A stretch of 64,000 nucleotides of DNA from Grifola frondosa (taxonomy: Eukaryota > Basidiomycota > Agaricomycetes > Polyporales > Grifolaceae): contig LUGG01000013.1 in assembly GCA_001683735.1 (NCBI GenBank), positions 372,001 through 436,000 on the forward strand. Direction: 5' to 3'. Within the stretch, counting starts at the first letter, position 1. Each line of letters starts with the position of its first letter. The position numbers and the translations under genes were made by a program. The notes beneath the pieces were generated by a model. The model saw nothing but the letters and a program-made list of their open reading frames with translations. It made no database searches and was not told the origin of the DNA. Below are positions 10,340-21,233 of this stretch, piece by piece.

Positions 10340-13300
10340 ATGTCCACGTCTCCCAACCATCGTTGGAACACACCTCCGCCAGTCTACGACGCTTACTCGC
10401 CACCACAGTCCTCAACGACCCTCAAGCCCTACCTCCAACTACCTCACTTGCTATCTTTGACCTGGATCGCGTATCCTATCATATCTTTGCTCTTCGTCAT
10501 CTTCAGGCTGCAGCTATCGTCCGCCTCTGCTCAGGATGCAGTGGACAACGCGAAGGGAGACCTGCTTACGAGCTGCAAGGCTGCGGAACAGGCAGCCACA
10601 GCCGCTGCGAGCATGCCACGGTACTTGGCTGCCGCAACTAACGCGCAACTTACGGACGCAGTCAACGGCACCATGAATGCTGCTCGTGCGACGATGGTCC
10701 TCGCGCTGACCGTCATGGAAGCGATCATCAATTTCATAATCGATACCTACCGCTCGACATTTCTCTGCTTCCTCGAGTTGGTGGTGCGTGGCGGTCTGGA
10801 TCTTCTCATCGGCGCGGTTCAGGAAGTGAGTACCATGTTTCTCTTGGAGCGGGCGGAGTCTCACGGCCGGCACAGCTCAGCAACTTCGTTACGAACACTC
10901 TGAACAGCGCACGCACCTCCATTCAGAACGATATCAGCTCGGCGAACTCTGCGATCCAGAGCGTGGTCGCTGGGATCAACAAGGTCAACCCCTTCGGCGA
11001 TATTTCCGTGCCGCAATTCAGTATTCCCAGCTTGACGGCTTTGGAGAACGTCACGTTACCGACAGATTTCGAGAACGCGCTGGTCAGCCTGAACAGCTCC
11101 CTGCCCACTCTCTCAGATCTGAAAGACACGATTGACTCGATGTGAGTCCTCTCGTATTTGGCATCGACCTGCTCTGATCTTGTACAGCGTCGACACCCCC
11201 TTCGAGCTTTTGAAGAAGGACATCAACGACACGTTCATTGGTCTCCAGTTCGACGTCAATGCGCTGCCCGTACCCGCGCAGAACACACTCACGTTCTGCG
11301 ACGATATGGACACCTCTGTCGTCGATGACCTCGGCCGCGACCTGGTCAAGATAGCGGAAATTGGGACGATTATCCTGATCGTACTGCTCTTTTTGCTCAT
11401 TGCGGCAAACTGTGCGCTCGAGTGGTACAAGTGGCGCGCGCTAAAGCAGCATCTGCAGAGGACGCGAGAAGCTTGGACCTCCGATCCCTCAGTGCGCCAT
11501 GTCGTCTGCGAGCGGGGCACACCGATGCTGGACATGACCGACCACAACCTGATGATCCTCCAGGCGAGTTCGGCGCACCCGCTGCTGATGAAGCTTGCCA
11601 ACAAGCTATCGGTGTGGTTCCATCTCAGCCCGTCGCAGTACACGCACCTGCAGTTCTTCTTCCACTATGTCTTCCACCCGCCGGCGCTCGCGTGCTTCCT
11701 CATCGGCTTCTTCGGCCTGCTTTGCGTGGAGCTACAGCTGATCGCGATCGGCCCGCTCTCGCACAAGTATTCACAGCAGGCGGCCGCGGCCGTGTCGGAC
11801 TTCTCGAATGTCATCGCGACGTCCATCAACGCGAGCATGTATAATCAGTCCGCCACATATGCCAATGCGGTGAATGCACGTGTGGACAGCGTGCAGTCGA
11901 CGATCAACGACGGGATGTTTGGCTGGGTCAACGGCACGACGACGACGCTTAACGACACGATCAACACGTTCTACACGGACATACAGAATGCCGTCGGCAC
12001 GGTTTTTAATGGCACGGTCCTGGAGAGCCCCGTCCAGGAGTTCATCCGGTGCCTCATCGGCTCGAAGGTCGACGCGATCGAGAATGCACTCACGTTCCTG
12101 CATGACAACCTATACGTAGACATCCCACGCGTGAACGATACCGTACTCGTGCTCTCCCCGCGGACGTGAATGAGGCTACCCAGCCCATCGCCGCGGCAGC
12201 GATCGGCGGCGGACAAGGCGATAACGAAGGACTCGTTGGACGCCTCGTGGCAGCGTACGAGAGCTCGCTCAAGAAGGAGCGCATCATGTTCGGCATCTTC
12301 ATGGGCCTGTGGGGCCTCGTCGTACTCATGGCGCTCTGCATCATCTTCTGGCACTCCTATGGTCGGGACATGGCGCGGGCTTACGGGCGCCGCCGGTGGC
12401 GGAAGACGCAGCGCGCGGGAATCGACGGTATCGTGGTCCCATTCCGAGATAGGAGTACAGTCGGCGGCGGTGCCAGTCACGTCGGCGGGGATGTAGATGC
12501 AGAGAAGACGCAAGTGGAATTGCACTCGTTCACGCCCATGCCCTCGCCGAATCCGAGGACGGGTCCCTTCGACTCTGTGCGGGCGTCGACGCGTGGAAAC
12601 GCGGGAAAGGATGGTCTGCTCCAGCCGCCTTCTTCACATCCTCTCAGCGTTCGCAAGCCTGTGTTTGAGAAGAGTTGGGATAATCTGTTGGACGGTGCGA
12701 GTAATCACCCGGCTCCTGTGGAAGAACAGGCCCCTCCAAAGATTAGCGGGCCAATGAAATTAATGGCCATCGGGCGGAAGGCAATGGGCCGGGAGAGATT
12801 TGCTGAGGACGAGAAGGCTGAAGATACTACGGAAGTGGAGACATCACAGTCTTCGTCCTTGTTCGGCCGCATGACGGGGGGCTTCTGGAAGAAGGGACAG
12901 AAGGATGAACAATCTGCTGAGGGGTCTACTCGCTCCAAAGCTCGTCCTCAACTCACGATCTCGACAGCACACGCGTCAGCAGGTCCCACTGCTAATCTCC
13001 CCACGGTTGAGATGACATCCCCGGATGCACGTCCTATCCCCGCTTGGTCCATGTCACCGGGACCTCCGCCACCACCGAGCAAGCTGCCGTGGATGACGAC
13101 GGTAGAGCCCACGAGGCAGCTAAGCCTCCCCGTCGCTCCCCACCACAAGTCTCGGCGGACCGCAAACGTGCCCACAGATGTCAGTTCCGTGTACGATTCC
13201 CTCTCGCTCGTCGTTCCCCAACCCCGTGTCCCGGTCGTTGTTCCTCTTCACCTTGGGTTCGACTCTCCAGCAGGATCTCATAATTCTGTTACGTTTGGTC

Positions 13301-13551
13301 CACATACATTTATGCCCCCACCCATTCATCCCAGCCGAATTCCCGATCCAACCATATCTAGCAACTCCGATACTACTATGCTCGTGACGCAACACTTCAC
13401 GACGAACCATGTATGGCGGTCCTCCCAGGCGGTGGACCCGTTCGTGACGCCCTTTGACGACGAGCACCGCGTGCAGAACAGAGCGTCGAAGCCGTCCTCC
13501 CCGGCGGGGGCGGGCACCCCGACGAACCCGTTCATCGTGATGGCCTTTTAG
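10340..13551 (+). CDS. PRM1: PRM1, plasma-membrane fusion protein used in mating
   Basis: Known role: PRM1 is a pheromone-regulated multi-pass membrane protein that stabilises plasma-membrane fusion of mating cells. Exons: 10340-10825, 10876-11141 and 11188 onward. Conserved blocks in order: [20 protein letters not shown] (first membrane segment), [150 protein letters not shown] and [19 protein letters not shown] (last membrane segment). Many N-x-S/T sites lie in the predicted extracellular loops. A long Ser/Pro-rich cytoplasmic tail of about 390 residues ends [14 protein letters not shown]...NPF. Odd: one base is missing at about 12157-12161 (VLVLSP to [12 protein letters not shown]), splitting the frame. 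Fungal prediction pipelines would call two genes here. Confidence 0.92.
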
Positions 13552-14240
13552 CTTATTTGTTATGCGATTGACTTGCATCTTACACTGACGTACGCTTAAT
13601 GTTCCGGACTGGACTATCATATTGACCATGCGATACTGGCGTTGCTTATCACTCGTTATACATCGAACATATCAACACACGCTGTATTTTTATCTTTCAT
13701 GTTGTTGGTGCCACAAGTGTAGCCGCATCCGTATTCTTGTACATAGCTAATATATCCTGTAATACATACACTGAGATGCGAGAAAGTTGACCATATAAAC
13801 TGTGGTATCGGCAGCAACTCTAGTGCATTTGATATTCTCCTGAACCAATTTGTGCTTGGCAAGAGTCGCGCACTTTAACCACTGCTATGGCTGGCTTCAT
13901 CTTCAATATCCATACTGCTTGGTCAAGCATGGACCAAGCTTCGTCGTTGAGTCGAGGCATTGTCCTGCAACATGACTGCTATGCGCTTACACTAAGCTTG
14001 AAAGCTGGAAGAATAACCTGTGCAGAAACAGTCGACGTATGTGGCGAAAGTGAAAGCATCATCCGTTGAGCCACATAATAGAACTGAAGATGATTCAGGA
14101 CACCAGTTGAATCGCATTGTCATTATATATAGCACAGTCCAATCCTCGATAGTACACTTGAAAAATATGTTATCATATAATGGAGAAACCTCGAAAGCAC
14201 ATTTTGCATCACAAAGCATGTCACAGCCGGTTCGCCCTCC
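13552..14240. other. Convergent 3' intergenic region
   Basis: Lies between the stops of PRM1 and the BAX-inhibitor-family gene, which converge. AT-rich, as expected for 3' ends; no RNA gene or repeat was recognised. Confidence 0.5.
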
Positions 14241-15528
14241 TCAATCCCTCTGGGCATCGTTCAGCAGACGGAGGATGTTGATGACTGCAAGGGAGTCAAT
14301 AAACATGTCCATAATCAGGGGAAATCGGCACTTACAAAGATTGATGAAACTAAGTGAAAACAAAAGATCAACTGTCTGTTCGATGAGGTTCAGTGAAAGA
14401 CGTACTCAAGATATAGACTGATGGATGCCAAGATGTACTCGTCGGGCGACAGCCGCTTGTTGATAATGTATGTGTCGTAGACAATGTAGCCACTGAAAAG
14501 GAGGCAGCCACCGATGGCGAAGATAAGATCTGTCGTCCTGCTGAATGGAATAAAGATTCCGACGAGCCCGGTCATCACTAAATAGGATTCAATGTCAGCA
14601 CAGGCACCATTGACATACATGCGCAACTTACACAGTGCGACAAGTCCTGCAAACAACCACGGGCCCATGCCAGAGAAGTCATACTGAAAGATAATCAGCA
14701 CAACCTCCACTGTTACTGAAAATTGTGCCATTTACTTTGGACTGGTATGTGAACAATGTCAACCCAAGGAACACTCCCACAGTGATAAGCCTGTGCGGAG
14801 TCCGTTGAGATAAGCATTCATAGGACTCGTAGATGACTTACAGGGCTTGCAAGACAATGATGTTGTCAAAGAATGCGGTCATAATTCCGAGGGAGAATGC
14901 TTCCAGGAGTGTGAACGAAGACAGCAGGATGAAATTGAGAGGGTGACTGTGGCGCTTCCAAAAGAGAAGGCCGAGGTTCACTAGTGTGCCGAAGAGCGGA
15001 ACGTAGAACGCCCAAGTGCTACACAGTAAGCAGTAAGCAACAGCGAAACTTGTCAAGAAGCTATTTTGACTCACTGGGTCTGAACCCAGAAGACGGCATT
15101 AGGAGACTGCGAGATCACTCCTGCTACAATGGTGGTAGAAAGAATCTGGCAGACTATCACGGTCAAGAATGTTAGTATAATTATTCGGATTCACATCAAG
15201 AACTTATGCGACTAACACAGGATGCTATACACTTTGCGCACAAACGCACTCCTAATCTCGAGGGAGCTCTCGGAAACTGAGGTGCCGTACTGAGTCACGA
15301 GTTAACATATGCAATGAGAAGAGTTCCGACCGTGAAACATACCTTGAAGTCATCAGGAACATCGCCGAGTGCCGGCTGGTCGTAGATAGCTGCCCCTGCG
15401 CTGGGACCTGCTCTCGGACTCCCAAGGAGAGGCTGAGCCGCATCGTCTTCCGGTGGAACCGCAGATAGCTTTCCAGGCGATCCCTGGTATGGAGGGGGTG
15501 CTGTAGTATAGTTACTGGGAACGTTCAT
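14241..15528 (-). CDS. BAX-inhibitor-1/LFG (TMBIM) family membrane protein
   Basis: Nine exons, all in frame: 15343-15528, 15217-15289, 15075-15153, 14842-15018, 14736-14790, 14632-14683, 14406-14577, 14336-14349 (14 nt) and 14241-14284; 283 residues. The N-terminal 60 residues are cytosolic and Pro-rich (NYTTAPPPYQG), then SSLEIRSAFVRKVYSILFC opens the membrane part. Seven hydrophobic segments follow, including TWAFYVPLFGTLVNLGLLFW, LEAFSLGIMTAFF, LITVGVFLGLTLFTYQS, GPWLFAGLVAL and the family signature LLFSGYIVYDTYIINKRLSPDEY, ending in LLNDAQRD. This matches the LFG/Bxi1 branch, which acts in ER or Golgi membranes in calcium leak and stress or cell-death control. The length fits the family. 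No frameshift was found, so this gene is a useful quality control for the window. Confidence 0.93.
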
Positions 15529-15760
15529 GACGGATCTGGTCGAAGTTGAGTACCGCGGGCACAGCGCGGCTGTGATATGTCAGAGGGGTATCACGTGATC
15601 TCCGCGAACCACTTATTTGACGCGCCCATTACTTCGTCAATTCCATAATAAAGCACGCAACATAGGTTTCGATGATACATAAATGTTCTATGCATCTCTC
15701 ACACCTTACCAACACTTCTCTGTCCAAACATCCTAATTTACTGCAAGTTTAGGTGGACTC
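15529..15760. promoter_or_regulatory. Shared divergent promoter (BAX-inhibitor family gene / MFS transporter)
   Basis: Only 232 bp separate the two start codons, so both promoters must lie here. The MFS side has a C/T-rich tract (CATCTCTCACACC) about 50-70 bp before its ATG, typical of fungal initiator regions; no clear TATA box. Confidence 0.5.
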
Positions 15761-17644
15761 ATGGCTTCAAGCTCGCAGGCGAACAATGCGGAAGGCGGTG
15801 ACATTGAGACGGCTCGTTTGCTGCGTCGTTCGCCGAGGCCCAATCCCCTGCCGAAGGCGCAGCTGGCTGTGATATATGCAATCAAACTTACGATTCCTAT
15901 CGCTCTCACACAGGCTTTGCCTTATATCAATGTCCTGGTGGAGGAACTTGCTGCCTCTGAAGGTGCAGAGACGGGGTACTACAGCGGTCTTGCGGTCGGT
16001 TAAAGTTAGAAATTGTTTGAGATCTATGGGATTGATCAAGCATTCTTTCACAGCACAGTAGTTTCTCTATCGCACAACTCTCGAGTATGTTCATCTGGGG
16101 TCGGATATCTGGTGCATTGTCTATCCCCGCCTTGCGAAACTGCTGTACTAACTTAGTTCCGAATACAAGACAGTATTGGACGTATCCCCGTCATATTGAT
16201 TGGCACAACTGGCACTGCCATTTTCACTGCTTTGTTTGGACTATCTCGTTCACTTTCCGTTTTACTGATCAACCGCTTTTTAAGTTAGTCGCATTTGTCC
16301 CTTCAATCTTCACCTGTAACAAATCTTGTTGATAGCTGGTATTTTTTGCGGCACAACTGGTGCCATCCACTCCGTTGTTGGGGAACTATCCGATTCGACC
16401 AACCAGTCCATCGCGTTTCCACTGTACGATATTTGTTCCGCATTGGGATTCGTTATCGGGTAATTTTTTCTACATCGCATTGCAATTGGACCAAATTCAT
16501 CGATTTTTAGACCATTGATAGGAGGGACGTTCGCAAACCCTGCTGCTCGATTCCCAGAGTGGTTCAATACCCCGTTCTGGAGGGCGTATCCTTACATTTT
16601 GCCCTGCTTTGTGGCCTCTGTAGTTGCTCTAATCGCGTCGTTTCTCGCTATGTTTGTTCTGGAAGAGGTGCGAATCTTCTCACTTTCGAGAAAAAAGTAC
16701 TTACCTTGCGCGTGTGGTAGACCCTCGTCAGCAAACGCATTCAGAAACTTGCTCTTGTTGCCGACTCGTACGGGGCAACGCAGGCACAGCAAGATCTAAA
16801 TGACCAGTCATTACTGTCTCAACCGCTTAGCGTAAAGACGCTGCTTTTCATACCTGTCATCCGTGCTATCTGCGCGTCTAGTGGAGCGCTAGGTTTTGCA
16901 GGATCATGTTTCAACTCTGTGTTCGTCCTCATGGCTTACACGCCCATTCAACAAGGCGGGCTTGCACTCTCGGTACGTGGCCTGCTCTACTGCAGCGCAT
17001 TGCCTTTTCATATATCCACAATATTATGCATAGCCATCGCAGATAGGCCACGCGCTCTCCGCGATGGGAGCTGTTTCGATTGTGCTCAAACTCGGAATGC
17101 CTATTTTCCTTCGACGCTTTGGAACACTGGGCGTATTCGACTTCTGCATGATCATCTGGCCTGTGACTTTTGCCGCCATGCCCGTTCTCTCTTGGATAGC
17201 GAAACGCGGTTCGGCAGAAAGTGATGCGGCAGAGTGGATCACTATAGGGCTCATATTATTCCTTTCCAGGCTGGGCTGTTTGGCATTCTCGTGCGTCCAT
17301 ATCAGAGCGATGTTTTGTGCAGTGCGTTGACATGCGTGATGCAGAATCATCATGATCTTGGTCAAGGACCACACGCCTGGCACGTCGTCCTTGGGTACGG
17401 CGAATGGAATGGCGGAGCTTGCTCAGTCTCTTGCTGCGTCGTTTGGTCCCACAATTGCCAGGTAGGATGTTACGCTCCTTCGTGCCTATTTATCACTAAA
17501 GCCCACCCCGGCTCCTTTAGCTCGCTGTTCGCACTGTCTGCTTCCAAGAACCTGCTTGGAGGATACCTGTGGGTTGTGTTCATGGTCATTGTGTCTGGCC
17601 TTGGAAGCTCTATTGCTAATAGGATTAAATTATATCGTGACTGA
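15761..17644 (+). CDS. MFS transporter (drug:H+ antiporter / tetracycline-resistance-like)
   Basis: About eight exons with GT-AG introns of 45-100 nt can be followed to RIKLYRD-stop. The N-terminal tail (RLLRRSPRPNPLPKAQL) leads to helix 1 (IYAIKLTIPIALTQALPYIN). MFS motif A is split by an intron and reads MFIWGRIS + DSIGRIPVILIG (G-x-x-x-D-x-x-G-R). Then LSRSLSVLLINRFL, FCGTTGAIHSVVGELSD, PLYDICSALGFVIGPLIGGTF, a central loop (KRIQKLALVADSYG), and the C-terminal half with GAVSIVLKLGMPIFLRRFG, GLILFLSR, TANGMAELAQSLAASFGPTI and LGGYLWVVFMVIVSGLG. The layout is the 12-helix fold of plasma-membrane or vacuolar exporters; the substrate is unknown. The exon 1-2 junction (about 16000-16062) is the only poor one: a canonical donor GTTAAAG leaves the frame one base short before SFSIAQLSS, so a base may be missing. 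Confidence 0.88.
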
Positions 17645-18134
17645 TTGTCTATAGGTGATTCCGGTGTTTTCCGTGTACTTTCTTTACGTAGATTGTTCGA
17701 TGTACTTGTATCCACTATTCATCTAGTATGCTTTCAACGAGTATCGTGCGACGTGACGCTGCAGTAGGCTGCAGTCATCCGGGTCAACCAGCTTGAGTCC
17801 ATTGGATAGGAAATTTGCTTCCAGACCTCCCCATGGACCAAACGACGCCGAAGAACATGAAGTCTAAAAATTTGTAGCTGTCTTCCGTGGCTTCAGAACT
17901 AGAGTATTTTGATTCATTTTCGTACTTTTTGGGTGTCCGCTGGTGTCCGCAAAATGTTTGGACCTATACTCCCGCGAAGGTTCAAATCAGACCTCCACGT
18001 GGCTGATCTCAGGTGGCGTGCGTGAGACCACTCAGTGCCAAGTGGTGACCTTTGTTCTCGTCGGTAACAATAACCACACAGAATATACTTCCAAACTACA
18101 CCCCTTCCACGACATCCACAGCACGCCCCTCACC
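17645..18134. other. Intergenic, no gene seen
   Basis: Separates the MFS gene from the ELL-like gene on the same strand. It should hold the terminator of the first and the promoter of the second; no specific motif was recognised. Confidence 0.5.
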
Positions 18135-20668
18135 ATGCCATTACCGGTGCATACCACCTTGTCTCTTCAGGGCCACTCGCGTCCTGGAGACACTTTACTT
18201 TCCAAGCCTAAGCAGGCGATGATCGTCCGAATGTCTGCAGAAGCCCTGGAGGCTCTCGAGAGCTTTCCGAATCAGCCTAAGATGGAGTTCGAGTTTTCAG
18301 ATTCTCCTGTAAGTTGCTGTTATCGTTCACTGCTGCTCCTGCCCAATGTATATCTCAGGGCATCTACATCGGGGATACCTTCTTCTCCATGCAATCGCTG
18401 AAAGAGGATTCGCCACATGAACTATACTTGCGCACATCGACAGCCTCAAAGCCCATGGCGCCACTCAAGCACTATGCGAATGTGACGGGAAAGTTCACAG
18501 TGGTACCCGTGTTAAACTCCAAGGTCGAGGACAAGGTGCGCGAGCGCACGCTCAAGTCGGAGCAGCAGCGCACGGGGCGCCAAATAGTCGTCGTCGACAC
18601 ACCACCGGTCCTTAACCGCCCAGCAACTTCGAGTGGTGCGAAGAAACGCAAGGAGCCAGCGACGCGCAAGGAGCCGCAGATACTACGTCGCCCTGCGGGG
18701 AACGCGTCGGCGTCCTCCACCGCGCATCCGTCTAGGGTGGCCTCCCCGTTACCTAATGCGTCGGCATCAACGAACGAAGCTTTGGAGAATATGCGGACAC
18801 GACTCATCCATTTCTTGGCGATCAGACAGCGAGAGCTAAAGGCGCTCTTAGCCTGGATTTTGGCGAAGTCCGTTCTGACGGAGAAAGATTTCCTGAGACT
18901 CCTTAACGAGGTATGTCCCATTCTCATTGCTCTTAATATCATGTTGGACGTGGTACGTACAGGTTGGAGAGTTGGTACCACAACCAAAGAATGCCAAAGA
19001 CGCGCCTGAAACTTGGCAGCTGAAGCTACGGTCGTGGACAGAGGTTCGGCCTTATGAAACCAGCCTACCACTCACTCCGGAGGAACGCACCGCTGTTGCG
19101 CGAAGCGCGCGATTGAATTTCAGGACGCTTGGGATACCGGAATCGGATCCTCGGTGGCAGGGTGTGGTATATCGCGACGGCGACACGGCACCTACTGGAT
19201 CTGTGGGTCCATCCAAGCGTGTGTCTGGAGCGAGCACGCCCGTGGAGACGAAGCGAGGTTTAATGTCGGCCGAGACGAAGCAGAAGAAGGCGAAGCCTGC
19301 GGATGGCGCCCGAAAAAAGGCATCTGACATTTTACTGCAAAGGATGAACGGGTGCTCCCTTCTAGCCGGACTACAGCCACAGCCAAGAACAAGGCGAAGG
19401 AGGTTAACGATATCCCTCCTCGACCACCAGCACCTCGGAGGCCTGGATCTGGATCTAAAGCTAACAGTACGATGGGCAGGGATGCATCCCCCACCGTGCC
19501 TCCGCCACCAAAGAGAACTGGCCCTGTCGACGTACGGGACAGGAAGAAGGAAGTCCCCACACCCTCTGGATCAGCGAAACCCGCACCGTCGATCCCTCCT
19601 CCACTTCCAAATCGCAACCAAAAGTCGTCATCTACCGCTGTCTCAAAGCCTGGTATACAGGTGCGGAAGAAAGCGACGGAATCACAGGCTCCAGTGGCGC
19701 GTACCGCAGAGATTGAGAAAGACACCAAGCCCGCACGTAGCTCGCCAGTTCCCACTGTTACCATAAAGTTCAAGCGAAAGAAACCTGCAGATGACGATCT
19801 TAACTCCGAGATTTCGGGGCGCGACAGTTTTGAAAACGGTAGCGCACAGAAGAAGCAAAAAATGGACCCAGATTTCTCGCCGGACGCACGGAAACGAGCC
19901 GAGGCAGAAATTGCTGCAATGAAGAAGAGAAATTTGTCGCTACCAGCGAAACCTGCGCGCACTGTTTCACCACTGGTACCTCGCGAGTTTCAAGGAGCGT
20001 CCCCTTCCCTTTCCACAGCCCTGTCACCTCAACTGCCGCCACCATCTTACTCTCCTCTACCTATTCACTCGCCCTATTCCAATCGCTCACCGTTTTCCAA
20101 TCGATCACCAATCCCAGGACATTCACCTATTCCAAACCGCTCTCCTCATCCACTCCCAGAGAAGCCCCCGCCGCCTTCCTCCGCGTCACGCTCCACATCA
20201 CACAACCGCAGCGAGCAGCCCCCACGGGCTGCAGGAAAACTTCGACGTGGTTCCCATATATACACCTCTTCCGAAGACGAGGGATCTGGGCCTAGCCCTC
20301 ATACAGCTCATAAGGAGGAACCTCCGAAGAAAAGGAGAAAGCACATCCCGCGTTTCCACTCCCGCACACTGCCGTCCGATCGCATTGGGCTGCGAAATTA
20401 TTACAAGGCGTGCTTCGTGATCTATATTGCTTTGTACCAGGAAAAAGTGCAGCGACGCGATCGTATCGAGAAGATACTTGCGAAAAACGATAGCATGTCC
20501 ATAACGGTTTCCGATTCGGAGATGGATACGGACGAGTTGGACCCAGAAGTTGTTGGGGGGTTTATTGCGGATCTGAATGCTGTCATAGAGGAGATGGAGA
20601 AGATCAAGAAGGCATGGGAGAGGCTTGGGGGTTCAGTTAATTCGTCGGGGGAGCTGCTGGATAGTTGA
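18135..20668 (+). CDS. ELL-like RNA polymerase II elongation factor
   Basis: Exons 18135-18308, 18359-18910 and 18963-20668, with phases that agree. The N-terminal domain resembles the ELL (RNA polymerase II elongation factor) N-terminus: RPGDTLLSKPKQAMIVRMS, ALESFPNQPKMEFEF, GIYIGDTFFSM, PHELYLRTSTASKPMAPLK, YANVTGKFTVVPVL, then KVRERTLKSEQQRTGRQIVV. A winged-helix-like part follows (LIHFLAIRQRELKALLAWIL, LTEKDFLRLLNE, then WQLKLRSWTEVRPYE). The middle is a long Pro/Ser/Lys-rich linker with SPYSNRSPFSNRSP-type repeats. The end (GLRNYYKACFVIYIALYQEK ... EEMEKIKKAWERL) could be the occludin/ELL-type helical domain. ELL suppresses Pol II pausing in animals; fungal members act with EAF proteins. 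Odd: one base appears to be missing at about 19328-19334, where the frame changes to the linker frame. Confidence 0.75.
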
Positions 20669-21233
20669 AGACAATCGCTAGACAGAATGTTAGAAGATGG
20701 GCATAGGATTGTATCCGATTTAATTGTATCCTTTATTCTTCACTCTCGATAATTCACTCCGGAAAGCGTGGAGCTAGGGGGTACGATCTCACTCGATGGG
20801 CCATGCAAGGGCCATGAGAAAGATTTTCGTTATGAAATATTGTATTTTCGAATTCGTCGAAGTCGTCCTGGTCGCAGCGTCGAGGAAATGCGACATTTGT
20901 TACACTTCATACCTACTAGGAATATCACACAGGATGAGCTTCGCTCAGAAAGAAAAGAGGTCCGCGCACATCGATGTGGCGTAAATTATGGCTCATGACT
21001 CAGCATCGAGTTGAGAATAGACATCAACGTAAGCTCATCGCGAAGCCGACTGGTACATCCGGAAGAATACCGCTGGTGGATCGCTGAGGCCGAACGCTGA
21101 AGGACTGACTCAGTATTCAGGATTGTGACGAATTAACACTTCAATAATCAATTACCAGCACTGTGGAATAAACTACCAAGAAACACCACCGAACGACCGA
21201 GTTATCGCCACAAAACATCTCGAACAAGCTTAG
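20669..21233. other. Convergent 3' intergenic region
   Basis: Between the stops of the ELL-like gene and the PAQR gene. Open frames here (for example 20768-20998) lack motifs and I do not support them. Confidence 0.5.

Noticed and set aside
15154..15216. Apparent frameshift in the BAX-inhibitor gene at SIL/CQIL
   Set aside because: A GTTAGT donor two bases further on gives an in-frame join reading SILFCQIL.
17970..18000. GGTTCAAATC on the plus strand, possible tRNA B box
   Set aside because: Last two bases do not fit the B-box consensus and no cloverleaf could be built.
19192..19962. 256-residue minus-strand open frame
   Set aside because: Antisense shadow of the low-complexity ELL-like linker; no motifs, and the sense frame is conserved.
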